Origin: Sinimarinibacterium arenosum
GTDB taxonomy: Bacteria; Pseudomonadota; Gammaproteobacteria; Nevskiales; Nevskiaceae
Assembly: GCF_005047655.1 (NCBI RefSeq)
Contig: NZ_SUKF01000011.1
Coordinates: forward strand, 1-64,000
Length of the DNA stretch: 64,000 bases
Reading direction: 5' to 3'
Within the stretch, counting starts at the first letter, position 1. Every line of letters begins with the position of its first letter. Shown piece by piece: positions 16,487 through 24,561 of the stretch. Both the position numbers and the translations under genes were made by a program. The notes under the pieces were generated by a model, which was not told where the DNA came from, did not search any database, and was given only the letters and a program-made list of their open reading frames with translations.

Positions 16487-16861
16487 CTACAGACGACGGA
16501 TCAAGCCGCCCATGTCGAAGTCCTGCGCGATCTCGCCGTACTTGCGGAAGCCGAGCTCGTGGAGCTTGATGTGCCGACCGATTGCGTGTCCGTTTCGTGC
16601 AAAAACCCCAGCGCCGCACTCGATCGGACAGCCGTCGATCACCCAGGTGGTGCGCCGCGCGACCTCTTTGACGAATGCGGGCTTCAATGCACCCAAGCCG
16701 GCGAGGCACGACATCTCGGCGATGCCGCGGCGATCGAGTTCGCGTGCGAGGTCGTAGCTCAGGCGCGCGACGTGGGAGCAGCCGGCACAGGCAAACACCA
16801 GGGGTTTTGCGGCGCTTTCGCCCGTCCTGGAGGCCGTGGCGTTTGAATGTGTGTCCAACAT
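16487..16861 (-). CDS. DGC-domain putative zinc-binding protein
   Basis: The 124-residue product contains CAGCSHVARLSYDLARELD, EMSCLAGLGA and DGCPIECG, the conserved cysteine motifs of the DGC family, named for the Asp-Gly-Cys triad. Members are predicted to bind zinc or another metal and often occur beside redox or metal genes. No membrane segment is present. It is the first gene of the leftward unit; TATGGT at 16923-16928 lies 30 bp from the FNR box centre at 16956, a good class II -10. Confidence 0.75.
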   Translation of the reverse strand: MLDTHSNATASRTGESAAKPLVFACAGCSHVARLSYDLARELDRRGIAEMSCLAGLGALKPAFVKEVARRTTWVIDGCPIECGAGVFARNGHAIGRHIKLHELGFRKYGEIAQDFDMGGLIRRL

Positions 16862-16949
16862 GGCCGTTGCAGTCGTCCGGAAATGACCTCAGGCGCCGGC
16901 TGATTGAGCGGCGCGAGCGCCAACCATAGCGTGCCGCTGCGTGCCGGCT

Positions 16950-16963
16950 TTGATCTGGATCAA
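16950..16963. promoter_or_regulatory. FNR box, perfect consensus, for DGC/decarboxylase unit
   Basis: TTGATCTGGATCAA matches TTGAT-N4-ATCAA exactly. A -10 like TATGGT faces the leftward genes at class II spacing. Confidence 0.85.
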
Positions 16964-17001
16964 GAGATGCAACGCGTAGCGCAGACGCATGAGCGAGTTC
17001 T

Positions 17002-17015
17002 TTGATCTAGGTCAA
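17002..17015. promoter_or_regulatory. FNR box just upstream of fnr
   Basis: TTGATCTAGGTCAA. The chosen fnr start is at 17072 and GACATT at 17038-17043 sits at class II spacing, so FNR probably controls its own gene. Confidence 0.8.
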
Positions 17016-17071
17016 TGAGGCGCCGGCGGATTCCGACGACATTGCCAATAGATGCATATTGTCTGAATGAA

Positions 17072-17830
17072 ATGAATTCGAGCGTGCTGACGGCCGGAGC
17101 TTGGCAGCAATCCGAGGAAGCGGTCGTTCCCGACCACCTCTGCAGTCGATGTCCGCGCGGTCGCTTCTGTCTGCCGCTGGGTCTGCCGCTCGACGAGGCG
17201 CAGCGGCTGGACAGCGTGATGCGCATCGGTCGGGTGATGCAGACCAAGCAGTACCTGTTCCATGCCGGCGAGCCGCTCAAGGCGCTGTACGCCGTGCGCA
17301 CCGGCGCCTTCAAGTCCACCGCGATCGACTGCGACGGCTACGAGCAGGTCATCGGGTTTCAGTTGCCCAGTGAATTGATTGGCCTGGATGGCGTTCACGC
17401 GGGGGTCCATCAGTGCAGCGTCAGCGCGCTGACGGTCAGTTCGGTCTGCATCTTCCCGTACAAGGCGCTGATGGAGATGACCTCCGACGTCAGCACGTTG
17501 GCGCGGCAGTTGATGCGGCTGATGTGCAAGGAGATCAATGGCAACATGGCGGTGATCGGCGATTACATGGCCGAAGAACGTCTGGCCGCGTTCCTGCTCG
17601 GTCTGGCGATGCGCGTCCATCCGCGCGGCGAGTTGTCCACGCGGGTGGTGCTACCGATGCCACGTGCGGACATCGCCAACCACCTGCGCATCGCCGGCGA
17701 GACCCTCAGCCGGGTTCTTGCCCGTTTCCAGGGGCAGGGCCTGATCGAGCTCGACCACCGGGTGATGCACATCGTCGACCTCGACGGTCTCGAACATGTC
17801 TCGCGACGAGTCCCACCGGCCAGCCTCTAG
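17072..17830 (+). CDS. fnr: FNR/ANR-type oxygen-sensing transcription regulator
   Basis: Residues 24-33 give CSRCPRGRFC, the C-x2-C-x5-C cluster ligands of FNR/ANR, and SSVCIFPY (C126) aligns with the fourth FNR cysteine. A cyclic-nucleotide-binding-type beta roll follows. The C-terminal helix-turn-helix has GETLSRVLARF, with the Glu-x2-Ser-Arg triad that reads TTGAT half-sites. The protein should therefore bind a [4Fe-4S] cluster and activate only without oxygen. The ATG at 17072 was chosen over 17015 because the latter lies inside the FNR box. Sixteen matching palindromes in this window are its likely targets. Confidence 0.93.
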   Translation: MNSSVLTAGAWQQSEEAVVPDHLCSRCPRGRFCLPLGLPLDEAQRLDSVMRIGRVMQTKQYLFHAGEPLKALYAVRTGAFKSTAIDCDGYEQVIGFQLPSELIGLDGVHAGVHQCSVSALTVSSVCIFPYKALMEMTSDVSTLARQLMRLMCKEINGNMAVIGDYMAEERLAAFLLGLAMRVHPRGELSTRVVLPMPRADIANHLRIAGETLSRVLARFQGQGLIELDHRVMHIVDLDGLEHVSRRVPPASL

Positions 17831-17904
17831 CGGGATTGCGTGGACAGGGCACCGAGCCGCTGCAAGGCATCTCGCATGTCTCCTCGGAGCGAGCATCTCC
17901 TCGC

Positions 17905-18255
17905 ATGCCATTGCTCTTCTCTTACGGCACCCTGCAGCAGTCAGACGTTCAGCTGGCGACATTCGGTCGAGAGCTTTCCGGCAGTCCGGACTCCTTGGTT
18001 GGCTATGAACAGTCCCTGGTCGCCATCGGCGATCCGGAGGTCGTTCGAGCCAGTGGCAAGACGCACCACCCGATCGTGAAGTACATCGGCGACGCCGGTG
18101 CGCGAGTCGGCGGCACCGTGTTCGAGGTCACCGCACAAGAGCTGGAGCATGCCGATCGGTACGAAGTGCCTTCGTACATGCGGGTTGCTGCGCCACTGTC
18201 CTCGGGGCGCACGGCGTGGGTTTACGTAGATGCCAGGTACGCACCACCAGGCTGA
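17905..18255 (+). CDS. Gamma-glutamylcyclotransferase-like (AIG2/GGCT fold) protein
   Basis: The 116-residue product starts MPLLFSYGTLQQ, the phosphate-binding YGTL loop of the GGCT/AIG2 fold. It continues with GGTVFEVTAQELEHADRYE, whose glutamate is the usual general acid-base position, and ends VYVDARY. Relatives act on gamma-glutamyl peptides or amines; the substrate here is unknown. It lies 74 bases after fnr and has no box of its own. Confidence 0.75.
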   Translation: MPLLFSYGTLQQSDVQLATFGRELSGSPDSLVGYEQSLVAIGDPEVVRASGKTHHPIVKYIGDAGARVGGTVFEVTAQELEHADRYEVPSYMRVAAPLSSGRTAWVYVDARYAPPG

Positions 18256-18316
18256 GCCAGCGCAGGCCAGGCGGCCTTGCCTCCCTTGGTGAGGGCGTAC
18301 CGTCGCTTCGCCCGAC

Positions 18317-18796
18317 CTACAGCGAGCTTCGTCCGCTTCCGAGGGCGAGTGCGCTCAAGCGCTCGGCGCCGTCGACCAGCCGGCGCAGCAGAGGCGGCCA
18401 GCGGTCCCATTCGACGCTGTCCATCACGTTCTTGCAGGCCAGTCCCAGTTCGGTGCTGCCGGTCACCGACAGCCGGCGCTGGAAGAACAGCGTGTCCGGA
18501 TCCGCCCGCCGGCTGGCGAGCAGCGCAAAGTCGCGGAGCCGGCCGCGGAAGCTGACATCGGGCGCGACACCGCCGGCGATCACGCGCAGCCCGCGAAAGC
18601 CGCGCGTGACATACCACTCGATACAGGCGTCCTCGATGCGGATCGCAACCCAGCGCCCGCGCAGGAAATCCAGCGCACCGGCGGCCAGAGGCTCGCGGAA
18701 CGCGATGGCCAGTGCGCGCTCGAGCGCCAGCTTCTGCAGCGGAAATGGGACCCATCGTCCAGGCGGTGGCAGCGGTGGAAGGGGTAGTCGGTTCAT
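18317..18796 (-). CDS. ubiT: UbiT, SCP2-domain accessory factor of anaerobic ubiquinone synthesis
   Basis: This 159-residue protein has an SCP2-type lipid-binding fold (FREPLAAGALDFLRGRWVAI, GLRVIAGGVAPDVSFRGRL, DTLFFQRRLSVTGSTELGL). E. coli UbiT is the SCP2-family factor needed, with UbiU and UbiV, for O2-independent ubiquinone synthesis, probably by carrying prenylated intermediates. The start overlaps the ubiV stop by four bases, confirming the operon ubiU-ubiV-ubiT. Confidence 0.88.
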   Translation of the reverse strand: MNRLPLPPLPPPGRWVPFPLQKLALERALAIAFREPLAAGALDFLRGRWVAIRIEDACIEWYVTRGFRGLRVIAGGVAPDVSFRGRLRDFALLASRRADPDTLFFQRRLSVTGSTELGLACKNVMDSVEWDRWPPLLRRLVDGAERLSALALGSGRSSL

Positions 18797-19689
18797 GCGG
18801 ATTCGGTCGTGTTCCATAGCATCCCGGCTGCGCCGGTCCAGTAGCCATTGCAGATGTCGGCGCCATCGGTTGACCCGGCAGGACGATCCTCGCGGATCGC
18901 CTGCGCCAGTTCGGTGACGACATCGAGACTGTCTGGCGTTTCCGGGCTGACGCGCAGCACGTCGACCCCGCGGTCGGCGAGCGCTTGCCACTGTGAGCCC
19001 AGGTTCTGGATGGCCGCGGACATCGTCTGGATGCCGTTGAGCGTGAACAGCGCGCGGCCGTCCTGCGCTTTCAGCGCGATGCCCTGCGGATGCTGCAGGC
19101 AGCGGAACTCGCACTGGTCCTTGGGCAGGTTGTGGGCGCGCGCGGTGAAGCAGCGCGCCGAGTACGCCAGCGGCAGTCGGCCGTAGGCGAAGGTTTCGGT
19201 CTCGACTGCGCCCTTGAGGCTTGCCGCGTCCAGATCGCTCACGATGTCGCGCAGCACGTCGCCGGGCAGCTCCACCGGCATCACCCAGCGGCGCAGGCCG
19301 CTGCGCTGCAGCAGCGCAAGGCTGCGTGCGTTGTAGTTGTTGATGGCGGGGCCGGCGACGAACGGCCGTCCGCGCTGCGCCAGCAGCTGGATCGCACCGA
19401 CATCGTTGGCCTCGACCATGAACTCGTCCTGGTCGCAGCAGCGCCGCAGCACGCCCAGCTCGGACTCGGCCTCGATCAGCACCAGCGTCGACAGCACGAC
19501 CTCCTTGCCGGCCCGCGCGAGCGTGCGAGCGATGGCCAGCCAGTCTTCGGGGCCCAGCTCGCGCCGTTTGGAACAGACTGTCTCGCCGAGGTAGACGATG
19601 TCGGCCGCCGACACCGCCGCGCGCTCGTAGAAGTCGAACACCGCGGCACGCGGCCAGTAATAGAGCAGGGGTCCGAGAGAGATCTTCAT
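18793..19689 (-). CDS. ubiV: UbiV, Fe-S U32-family partner for O2-independent ring hydroxylation
   Basis: The 298-residue product is a U32 'peptidase' family member. It keeps the four cysteines that bind [4Fe-4S] in UbiV: one in GETVCSKRRE and three in SARCFTARAHNLPKDQCEF and the following RCLQ. In E. coli UbiV works as a complex with UbiU to add ring hydroxyls of ubiquinone without O2. The gene starts 3 bases after ubiU and overlaps ubiT. Confidence 0.92.
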   Translation of the reverse strand: MKISLGPLLYYWPRAAVFDFYERAAVSAADIVYLGETVCSKRRELGPEDWLAIARTLARAGKEVVLSTLVLIEAESELGVLRRCCDQDEFMVEANDVGAIQLLAQRGRPFVAGPAINNYNARSLALLQRSGLRRWVMPVELPGDVLRDIVSDLDAASLKGAVETETFAYGRLPLAYSARCFTARAHNLPKDQCEFRCLQHPQGIALKAQDGRALFTLNGIQTMSAAIQNLGSQWQALADRGVDVLRVSPETPDSLDVVTELAQAIREDRPAGSTDGADICNGYWTGAAGMLWNTTESA

Positions 19690-19692
19690 GTC

Positions 19693-20715
19693 TTACTGCC
19701 AGGGCCGGTGGTACGCGCCCAGCGTCGTCTGCGAGCCTTCGGATAGGGCCGCCAGCGCCCGCATCCAGTCGCTGCGTGCGGCGTAGCCCTGCGGGCTGCG
19801 CGCGAGCAGGTCTAGCGCCTGGCGCCAGACCCGCGCGACCTGGGCGACGTAGGCCGGGCTGCGCTGGCGGCCCTCGATCTTGATCGCGCGCACGCCGGCC
19901 TGGGCGAGCTGCGGCAGGATCTGCAGGGTGTTGAGGCTGGTTGGCTCCTCCAGCGCGTGGAAGACGTGACCATCCACTTCGAAGCGCCCCTTGCACAAAG
20001 TCGGGTAACTGGCGCGGTCGGTGGTCCCATAGCGATCGATCAGCACGCCGTTCAGTCGCGCCTCGAGCGCGGCGCCGTTCTGCTCCCAGCGCACCGCCCA
20101 GGCCGGCGAGCACACGCCGCTCATGTTGGGCGAATCGCCGGTCAGATACGAGGACAGATGACAGCGCCCCTCGGCCATGATGCACAGGCTGCCGAAGCCG
20201 AACACTTCCAGCGGCACCGGGCTTTGTGCGGCCAGGCGACCCACCTGCGTCGCCGACAGCACGCGCGGAATCACCGCGCGGCGGATGCCGAAGCGCTCCG
20301 TGTAGAAACGCAGCGCCTGCTGATTGGTCGCCGAGCCTTGCACCGACAGGTGCAGGGCCAGTTGGGGATGACGTTCGCGTGCGTATTCCATCAGGCCGAA
20401 GTCGGCGACGATCAGCGCGTCGACGCCCAGTTCGGCGCCGCGATCGACCGCCTCGCGCCAGCGCGGCCAGATGCGCGGCCGTGGATAGGTGTTGATCGCC
20501 AGAAACGCTTTGCGTCCGCGCGCGTGCGCGTAGGCGACGCCGCGCGCGGCGGTGTCTGTGTTGAAGTTGAGCCCGGGAAAATGCCGGGCGTTGGTGTCGT
20601 CGGCAAAGCCGAAGTAGACCGCATCGGCGCCATTGTCGACCGCCGCCTGCAGCGACGGCAGATTGCCGGCCGGGCAGACCAGTTCAATTTGGCCCGGCTG
20701 CGGGGCTGGCTGCAT
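19693..20715 (-). CDS. ubiU: UbiU, Fe-S U32-family protein for anaerobic ubiquinone synthesis
   Basis: The 340-residue product begins IELVCPAGNLPSLQAAVDNG and contains GADAVYFGF, typical of U32 proteins. The cluster cysteines lie in GSLCIMAEGRCHLSSYL, MSGVCSPA and PTLCKGRF. UbiU pairs with UbiV. The promoter is strong by inspection: TAAGAT (minus strand, 20759-20754) is 30 bp from the centre of the FNR box at 20782-20795, so expression should be anaerobic. Confidence 0.93.
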   Translation of the reverse strand: MQPAPQPGQIELVCPAGNLPSLQAAVDNGADAVYFGFADDTNARHFPGLNFNTDTAARGVAYAHARGRKAFLAINTYPRPRIWPRWREAVDRGAELGVDALIVADFGLMEYARERHPQLALHLSVQGSATNQQALRFYTERFGIRRAVIPRVLSATQVGRLAAQSPVPLEVFGFGSLCIMAEGRCHLSSYLTGDSPNMSGVCSPAWAVRWEQNGAALEARLNGVLIDRYGTTDRASYPTLCKGRFEVDGHVFHALEEPTSLNTLQILPQLAQAGVRAIKIEGRQRSPAYVAQVARVWRQALDLLARSPQGYAARSDWMRALAALSEGSQTTLGAYHRPWQ

Positions 20716-20781
20716 GGATCGCGCTCACGTACCGCGGCAGGAGGAGGGCGCGGATCTTAACAGCGGCGGATCTGTCGCCGT

Positions 20782-20795
20782 TTGACGTAGGTCAA
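20782..20795. promoter_or_regulatory. Bidirectional FNR box between ubiU and ubiD
   Basis: TTGACGTAGGTCAA. TAAGAT (leftward, 20759-20754) and TAGTAT (rightward, 20818-20823) are symmetrically placed 30 bp from its centre, giving a class II promoter in each direction. Confidence 0.88.
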
Positions 20796-20929
20796 GATGT
20801 ACCTGCTGTACCGGTTTTAGTATCTGCGTCCAGGGAATCCCGGGCACTCATTCTCCTCCGCCGGAGTAGCGCGCCAACTCTCCGGGCCCCGGATTCCCGC
20901 TTTTTCCCTCCGACGTCGCGAGAAGCACG

Positions 20930-22417
20930 ATGCGTGTCGCACCGCTGCGCAGCCTGCGCGAGTTCCTGCAGCTGCTCGAACTGCAAGGCGAACTCAAGCG
21001 GGTCGCGCCACCGATCGATCCGAATCTTGAAGTCACCGAAATCTGTCAGCGAACGCTCAAGTCCGGCGGCCCGGCGCTGCTGTTCGAACATCCGGTCGGC
21101 GGCACGATGCCGATGCTGGGCAATCTGTTCGGCACGACGCGGCGCGTGGCGCTGGGCATGGGCCGCGAATCGCTGGACGAACTGCGCGAGCTCGGCCGGC
21201 TGCTGGCTTTCCTCAAGGAACCGCAGTGGCCGCGCGACCTCGGCGAGGCGATCGAGCGCTTTCCGCAGCTGCGGCACGCGCTGCACACCTCGCCGCGCGC
21301 CGTCGATCATGCGCTGTGCCAGCAGAACGTGTTGCGCGGAGCCGAGGTCGACGTGAGCCGCTTTCCGATCCAGACCTGCTGGCCCGGAGACGCCGGCCCA
21401 CTGATCAGCTTCGGTCTCGTCGTTACGCGCGGGCCGTACAAGGAGCGGCAGAACATCGGCATCTACCGCCAGCAGGTGATCGCGAAGAACAAGGTGATCA
21501 TGCGCTGGCTGTCGCACCGCGGCGGCGCGATCGATTTCCAGGACTGGTGCGAGGCGCATCCCGGCGAGCGTTTCCCGGTCGCGGTGGCGATCGGCGCCGA
21601 TCCGGCGACGACGCTGGCCGCCGTTACTCCGGTGCCGGACACGATTTCCGAATACCAGTTCGCCGGCCTGCTGCGCGGCGCGCGCAGCGAGGTCGCGCGC
21701 TGCCTGACCCACAACCTGCAGGTGCCGGCGAGCGCCGAGATCGTGCTGGAGGGCTACATCGAGCCGGGCGAAGAGGCGCTGGAGGGTCCGTTCGGCGATC
21801 ACACCGGGCACTACAACGCGCAGGGCATGTTCCCGGTGTTCACGATCGAATGCATCACGCATCGCGACGCGCCGATCTACCACAGCACCTACATGGGCCG
21901 CTCGCCGTACGACGAGCCGTCAGTGATGGCCGCGGCGCTCAACGAGGTGTTCGTGCCGCTGCTGCAGAAGCAGTTTCCAGAGATTGTCGACTTCTATCTG
22001 CCGCCGGAAGCCTGCTCGTACCGCATCGCCTGCGTGTCGATCCGCAAACGCTACCCGGGGCATGCCCGGCGCGTGATGCTCGGCATCTGGTCCTACTTGC
22101 GCCAGTTCACCTACACCAAGTTCGTGATCGTCACCGACGACGACGTGAACGTGCGCGACTGGAAGGACGTCATGTGGGCGCTGTCGACGCGCATGGACCC
22201 GGCGCGCGACACGCTGATTCTCGACCGCACGCCGATCGACTACCTGGACTTCGCCAGTCCCGAGCCGAACCTGGGCGGCAAGCTCGGCTTCGACGCCACG
22301 CGCAAGGCGGCGCCGGAGGTGACGCGCGCCTGGGGCCAGCCGATCGTGATGCGCGAGGACGTGGTGCGCAAGGTAGACGCGTTGTGGCCGCAGGTGTTCG
22401 GCGCGGCGCCGATTTGA
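20930..22417 (+). CDS. ubiD: UbiD, prenylated-FMN 3-polyprenyl-4-hydroxybenzoate decarboxylase
   Basis: The 495-residue product is full length for UbiD. It has [11 protein letters not shown], and the glutamate region [17 protein letters not shown] that supplies the Glu-Arg-Glu catalytic set around prenylated FMN, plus [20 protein letters not shown] and the typical C-terminal half. It decarboxylates the ubiquinone precursor ring. Sharing a bidirectional FNR promoter with ubiUVT means this copy is dedicated to, or boosted in, anaerobic ubiquinone synthesis. The ubiX partner is not in the window. Confidence 0.93.
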   Translation: MRVAPLRSLREFLQLLELQGELKRVAPPIDPNLEVTEICQRTLKSGGPALLFEHPVGGTMPMLGNLFGTTRRVALGMGRESLDELRELGRLLAFLKEPQWPRDLGEAIERFPQLRHALHTSPRAVDHALCQQNVLRGAEVDVSRFPIQTCWPGDAGPLISFGLVVTRGPYKERQNIGIYRQQVIAKNKVIMRWLSHRGGAIDFQDWCEAHPGERFPVAVAIGADPATTLAAVTPVPDTISEYQFAGLLRGARSEVARCLTHNLQVPASAEIVLEGYIEPGEEALEGPFGDHTGHYNAQGMFPVFTIECITHRDAPIYHSTYMGRSPYDEPSVMAAALNEVFVPLLQKQFPEIVDFYLPPEACSYRIACVSIRKRYPGHARRVMLGIWSYLRQFTYTKFVIVTDDDVNVRDWKDVMWALSTRMDPARDTLILDRTPIDYLDFASPEPNLGGKLGFDATRKAAPEVTRAWGQPIVMREDVVRKVDALWPQVFGAAPI

Positions 22418-22427
22418 CATACATCAA
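22414..22427. promoter_or_regulatory. FNR box overlapping the ubiD stop, for the glycyl-radical operon
   Basis: TTGACATACATCAA overlaps the last codon of ubiD. TAGGTT at 22450-22455 is at exact class II spacing before the acyl-CoA dehydrogenase start at 22491. Confidence 0.85.
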
Positions 22428-22490
22428 GATCCTGGACCGCGCGCGTGCGTAGGTTCGTCCGGACGAAAGCTGCGTCCAGGAGGTCGGGAC

Positions 22491-23764
22491 ATGGATGATG
22501 CAGTCATACCGGGTGCGGCACTGCGCGTCGATCTTCCGGCGCGCGGTCTCGAAGGACCGCTGTCGCACGCGCAGACTGCGCTGGCGGACGTCGCGCACCG
22601 CTTCGCCCACGGTGTGATGCGGCCGGCGGCGGCGCAGCTCGACCGCCTGGCGCCGGATGCCGTCATTGCCGCCGGCTCGCCGTACTGGACGGTGCTGCAG
22701 CAGTTCGCCGCCTTCGGCATCGACGCGCTGACGCTGCACGAACTGCCGCCCGAAGAAGGGGCGGAGCTGCAGAGCATCCTGTTCGAAGAGTTGGGTTGGG
22801 GGGACGCGGGCCTGGCGGTGTCGTTCGGTGCCGGCATGCTGCCGTCGGTGGTTGCGCTGCTGCTGAACCGACCGGAGTTCGCGCAGCGCTGGCGCGGCAA
22901 GGGGCTCGGTGCGTGGGGCATCACCGAGCCGGACCACGGCACCGACATGCTCGACTACGACGGCGCGCTCTCTGCGGCGGGTGGGGTGTCACGCCGGCCC
23001 AACTGCGTCGCCGCCGCCGACGGCGGCGAGCTGGTGATCCGCGGCCAGAAATCGGCGTGGGTGTCCAACGGCCCGGTGGCGACACATTGCATCCTGTTCT
23101 GCGGATACGAGGAAGGCGGCGCCGTCCGTGGCGGCTGCGTGCTGATGGTGCCGCTCGATGCGCCGGGCGTGTCGCGCGGCAAGCCGCTCGACAAGCTCGG
23201 CCAGCGTGCGCTGCCGCAGGGCGAGATCTACTTCGACGACGTCCGGGTCGCGCGCGATTGCCTGGTTGCCGGGCCGGACGACTATGCGCGCGCCGTGTAC
23301 CTGACGCTCGCGCACGCCAACGCCGGCATGGGCGCGGCGTTTGTCGGCGTCGCGCGGGCGGCCTACGAGCATGCGTTCGCCTACGTGCACGAGCGCCGCC
23401 AGGGCGGCGCGCCGCTGATCCGCCATCAGAACGTCCGCTACGCCTGTTCCACATGTTTCGCAAGATCGAGGCGGCGCGCGCGCTCAATCGCAGTGCGATG
23501 CGCTACAACGCGCTGCACGCGGGCCGTCCCGCGCTGCAGGGCTCCATCGCCAGCAAGATCACGTCGACGCAGACCGCGTTCGAAGTCGCCAGCGAGGCGC
23601 TGCAGATCTTCGGCGGCGCCGGGTTGGCGCGCGAGTTTCCGCTGGAGAAGCTGCTGCGCGATGCGCGCGCCGCGCTGATCGAGGACGGTTGCAACGAAGC
23701 GCTGGCGATCAAGGGCGGCGCCTGCCTGATGAACCCCATCCTGCTCAACGAGGCACGGCCATGA
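22491..23764 (+). pseudogene. Acyl-CoA dehydrogenase with a one-base frameshift
   Basis: Frame 1 (from 22491) encodes a standard acyl-CoA dehydrogenase up to PLIRHQNVRYA: WGITEPDHGTD flavin loop, GQKSAWVSNGP, LGQRALPQGEIYFDDVRV. Near 23441-23446 the homologous sequence jumps to the -1 frame, continuing LFHMFRKIEAARALNRS through LQIFGGAGLAREFPLEKLLRDARAALIEDG, and stops at 23764. GCCTG where GCCCTG is expected would restore one 424-codon frame. Either the gene is inactivated or a base was missed in the sequence. The tail stop overlaps the next ATG, so the operon structure is preserved. If corrected it is an FAD acyl-CoA dehydrogenase; substrate unknown. Confidence 0.85.
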
Positions 23765-24561
23765 ACGCTGAAGGCGCACGCAAGTCGGCGAACCGCTACT
23801 CGCATCCATTTCTCGCGGCAACGCCGCAGGTCGAGGCGCACTGCTCGGCCGGGCGCTGCGACATGCCGATCCTGTACGAGGACGCCAGCCAGGTGTTTGC
23901 GTTCTGGCGCGTGCCGCTCGCGGACGCGGCGGCGCTGATGCCGGACGGGCGGCTGGAACCGATGCCGGTCTTCGGCAAGGCGATCGCCGGCTTCGTCGCA
24001 TTCGAATACCGCGACACCAGCGCCGGCGCTTACAACGAGATCGGACTGGTGATCCTGGTGCGGCGCCGCCAGACGTCGCCGTCGCTGTGGCGGCTGCTGC
24101 GCCATCCGGAGCGGGAACCCGATGCCGGCTTCTACGTCGTCAACCTGCCGGTGACCACGCCGCTGGCGCGCGCCGCCGGCGTCGAGTTCTGGGGCTACCC
24201 CAAATACGTGAAGCCGATTCCCACGCACTTCGCGCGCGAGTCGGTTCACATCGAGCTGGATGGCGAACTGACGTTCGACCATCGTAGCGGCCACGGCGTC
24301 GGTGTCGACGCGTTCACGGTGACGACGTTCTCCATCCTCAAGGGCAAGCTCATACACACCGTGATCCCGACGCACGGCCGCTTGCGGTTCGGCGGCGCCG
24401 GGTCGGTCGTGCTGAAGATCACCGGCGATGGCCCGGCCGCGCGCACAGTGCAGGCGCTGGGCATGGATCGCAGCAGGCCGCTCGCGGTGTTCCGCAACGA
24501 TGCCTTGCGCGTAATCCTGCCGTACGGAGAAGCGGTGGCTGAGCCGAAGCGGTCCCGTTGA
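23761..24561 (+). CDS. Acetoacetate decarboxylase superfamily protein
   Basis: The 266-residue product matches the ADC fold: NEIGLVILV, GFYVVNLPVTTPLARAAGVE and FWGYPKYVK, where the lysine after YP is at the Schiff-base position of acetoacetate decarboxylase. The superfamily also contains aldolase-dehydratases and cyclases, so decarboxylation is not assured. It overlaps the dehydrogenase by ATGA and the glycyl-radical gene by TTGA, so all three are coupled. It is probably cytosolic. Confidence 0.72.
   Translation: MNAEGARKSANRYSHPFLAATPQVEAHCSAGRCDMPILYEDASQVFAFWRVPLADAAALMPDGRLEPMPVFGKAIAGFVAFEYRDTSAGAYNEIGLVILVRRRQTSPSLWRLLRHPEREPDAGFYVVNLPVTTPLARAAGVEFWGYPKYVKPIPTHFARESVHIELDGELTFDHRSGHGVGVDAFTVTTFSILKGKLIHTVIPTHGRLRFGGAGSVVLKITGDGPAARTVQALGMDRSRPLAVFRNDALRVILPYGEAVAEPKRSR

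Noticed and set aside
14760-16757. Open frame of 665 codons on the plus strand opposite the PLP decarboxylase
   Set aside because: Antisense to a gene with intact catalytic motifs; no recognisable domain.
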